From Thermodesulfobium acidiphilum (lineage in GTDB: Bacteria > Thermodesulfobiota > Thermodesulfobiia > Thermodesulfobiales > Thermodesulfobiaceae), in assembly GCF_003057965.1 (NCBI RefSeq), contig NZ_CP020921.1, positions 62,001 through 126,000 of the forward strand: 64,000 nucleotides of DNA. Reading direction: 5' to 3'. The translations under genes were made by a program, and so were the position numbers. Positions 63,324 to 64,000 of the stretch are shown piece by piece. The first letter of the stretch is position 1. Every line of letters starts with the position of its first letter. The notes beneath the pieces were generated by a model. It saw only the letters and a program-made list of their open reading frames with translations. It was not told where the DNA came from and made no database searches.

Positions 63324-64000
63324 TGTTACCAAACAATTTGGAGGGCTTATAGCTGTAAATGACGTTTCTATGGAAGTTAATGAGGGGGAGATAGTTTCTG
63401 TTATAGGGCCTAATGGTGCCGGTAAGACAACGCTCTTTAACTGTGTTACAGGTGTGTATACACCAGAGAAGGGGAAGATCCTCTATAAAAAGGATGGGGT
63501 GGTAAGAAATATTGTAGGAATTCCTGCTCACAAGATTGCATATCTTGGCATATCAAGAACTTTTCAAAACATCAGGCTTTTTAAAAATATGACAGTTCTT
63601 GAAAATGTACTTGTTGGCAGACATTCAAAATTGAAGTCTAAAGTGTGGGAAATACTTTTGACCCTGCCTGCTTTTATAAGAGAAGAGAAGGAAAGCGTAA
63701 GACTTGCAAGAAACCTATTAGATTTTGTGGGTTTGTTAAATAGAGAATCGGAGATCTCAGTAAACTTGCCATATGGACTTCAAAGAAAGCTTGAGATAGC
63801 AAGAGCTTTAGCATCTGAACCGAAGATACTTTTACTTGATGAGCCTGCTGCAGGAATGAATCCGTCAGAGACTGAAGAACTTATAAGGTTAATTAAAAAG
63901 ATTAGAGAAATGGGGGTAACCATAATTCTAATAGAACATGATATGTCTCTTGTTATGAGACTCTCAGAAAAGATTATTGTATTAGATTTTGGGCAAAAGA
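63304..64000 (+). CDS. livG: Branched-chain amino acid ABC transporter ATPase LivG, C-terminus cut by window edge
   Basis: The partial frame (232 codons) reads LLEISNVTKQFGGLIAVNDV at the start, Walker A GPNGAGKTTLFN near residue 37, ISRTFQNIRLFKNMTVLENV near 83, signature region NLPYGLQRKLEIARALA (the LSGGQ equivalent) near 155, and Walker B ILLLDEPAAGMNPSE. It is the LivG type rather than LivF by its GG-LIAVNDVSM opening. TTG 63304 follows GAGGAGGA and overlaps livM by 20 bp. livF is expected beyond the window. Confidence 0.92.
   Translation, partial: MLLEISNVTKQFGGLIAVNDVSMEVNEGEIVSVIGPNGAGKTTLFNCVTGVYTPEKGKILYKKDGVVRNIVGIPAHKIAYLGISRTFQNIRLFKNMTVLENVLVGRHSKLKSKVWEILLTLPAFIREEKESVRLARNLLDFVGLLNRESEISVNLPYGLQRKLEIARALASEPKILLLDEPAAGMNPSETEELIRLIKKIREMGVTIILIEHDMSLVMRLSEKIIVLDFGQK

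Noticed and set aside
1-64000. CRISPR arrays, rRNA genes, riboswitches and prophage modules
   Set aside because: No regularly spaced repeats, rRNA-like stretches, recognised riboswitch cores (including before purB, hisF or livK) or phage structural genes were seen by eye on either strand.

Overview
The window is AT-rich and densely coded. It reads as one chromosomal segment of a low-GC anaerobic bacterium with an outer membrane. Evidence for a diderm cell is an SLH-domain porin ending in a C-terminal Phe; evidence for anaerobic respiration is a complete membrane nitrate reductase operon, a flavodiiron protein, ferredoxins and a FixABCX (electron-transfer flavoprotein) complex. SLH-anchored porins, doxDA, nar genes and low GC together fit a Thermodesulfobium-like organism. 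This assignment is inference from memory of gene content, not from a search.

Layout. 1-6.1 kb: partial cyclopropane-fatty-acyl-phospholipid synthase, TauE/SafE-type exporter, MgtC-like protein, a secreted small protein, and a peroxiredoxin + Lon-like protease pair. 6.3-8.3 kb: a membrane protein, then a graveyard with a hemolysin-type gene relic cut by the remnant of an IS21-family element. 8.3-17.3 kb (minus strand): polyphosphate:AMP phosphotransferase, a previously hidden 41-residue membrane protein, a U32 peptidase-family protein and SbcCD. 17.3-19.4 kb: doxDA (thiosulfate:quinone oxidoreductase), a multiply frameshifted Rpn-type nuclease pseudogene and what looks like a relic of a second doxDA 5' end. 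19.4-28.4 kb: narG-narH-narK-narJ-narI plus a flavodiiron protein, behind a promoter with an FNR/CRP-type site centred at -41.5, and a convergent ferredoxin. 28.5-31.3 kb: three single genes (DUF364, Ntn hydrolase, methyltransferase). 31.4-36.8 kb: fixABCX followed by an acyl-CoA ligase. 37-39.3 kb: thioredoxin-like protein + ArsP-type permease, TrmO, and three tRNA genes (Glu-CTC, Gln-CTG, Phe-GAA). 39.4-55.4 kb: a long co-directional housekeeping run (gltBD, efp, accBC, nusB, hisF, purB, purC, ispH, der, plsY, gpsA, HU). 55.4-60.1 kb: zinc-ribbon membrane protein, DUF4127 protein with a Tat-like leader overlapping a divergent glycosyltransferase, and the porin with a long structured leader. 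60.2-64 kb: a branched-chain amino acid ABC transporter, livKHMG, cut by the window end.

How the parts fit. DoxDA can feed electrons from thiosulfate into the quinone pool, NarGHI can drain it to nitrate, NarK moves nitrate/nitrite, and the flavodiiron protein can remove NO or O2; the FNR-like site suggests induction on anoxia. FixABCX provides a ferredoxin/quinone-coupled electron branch. I found no strong evidence for a wholly new multi-gene system. The most novel-looking signals are regulatory and translational: a likely AUU-start or frameshifted livH, a 19-codon leader coupled to accC, a porin leader able to mask its own ribosome-binding site, and an EF-P whose tip lysine is replaced by Gln.
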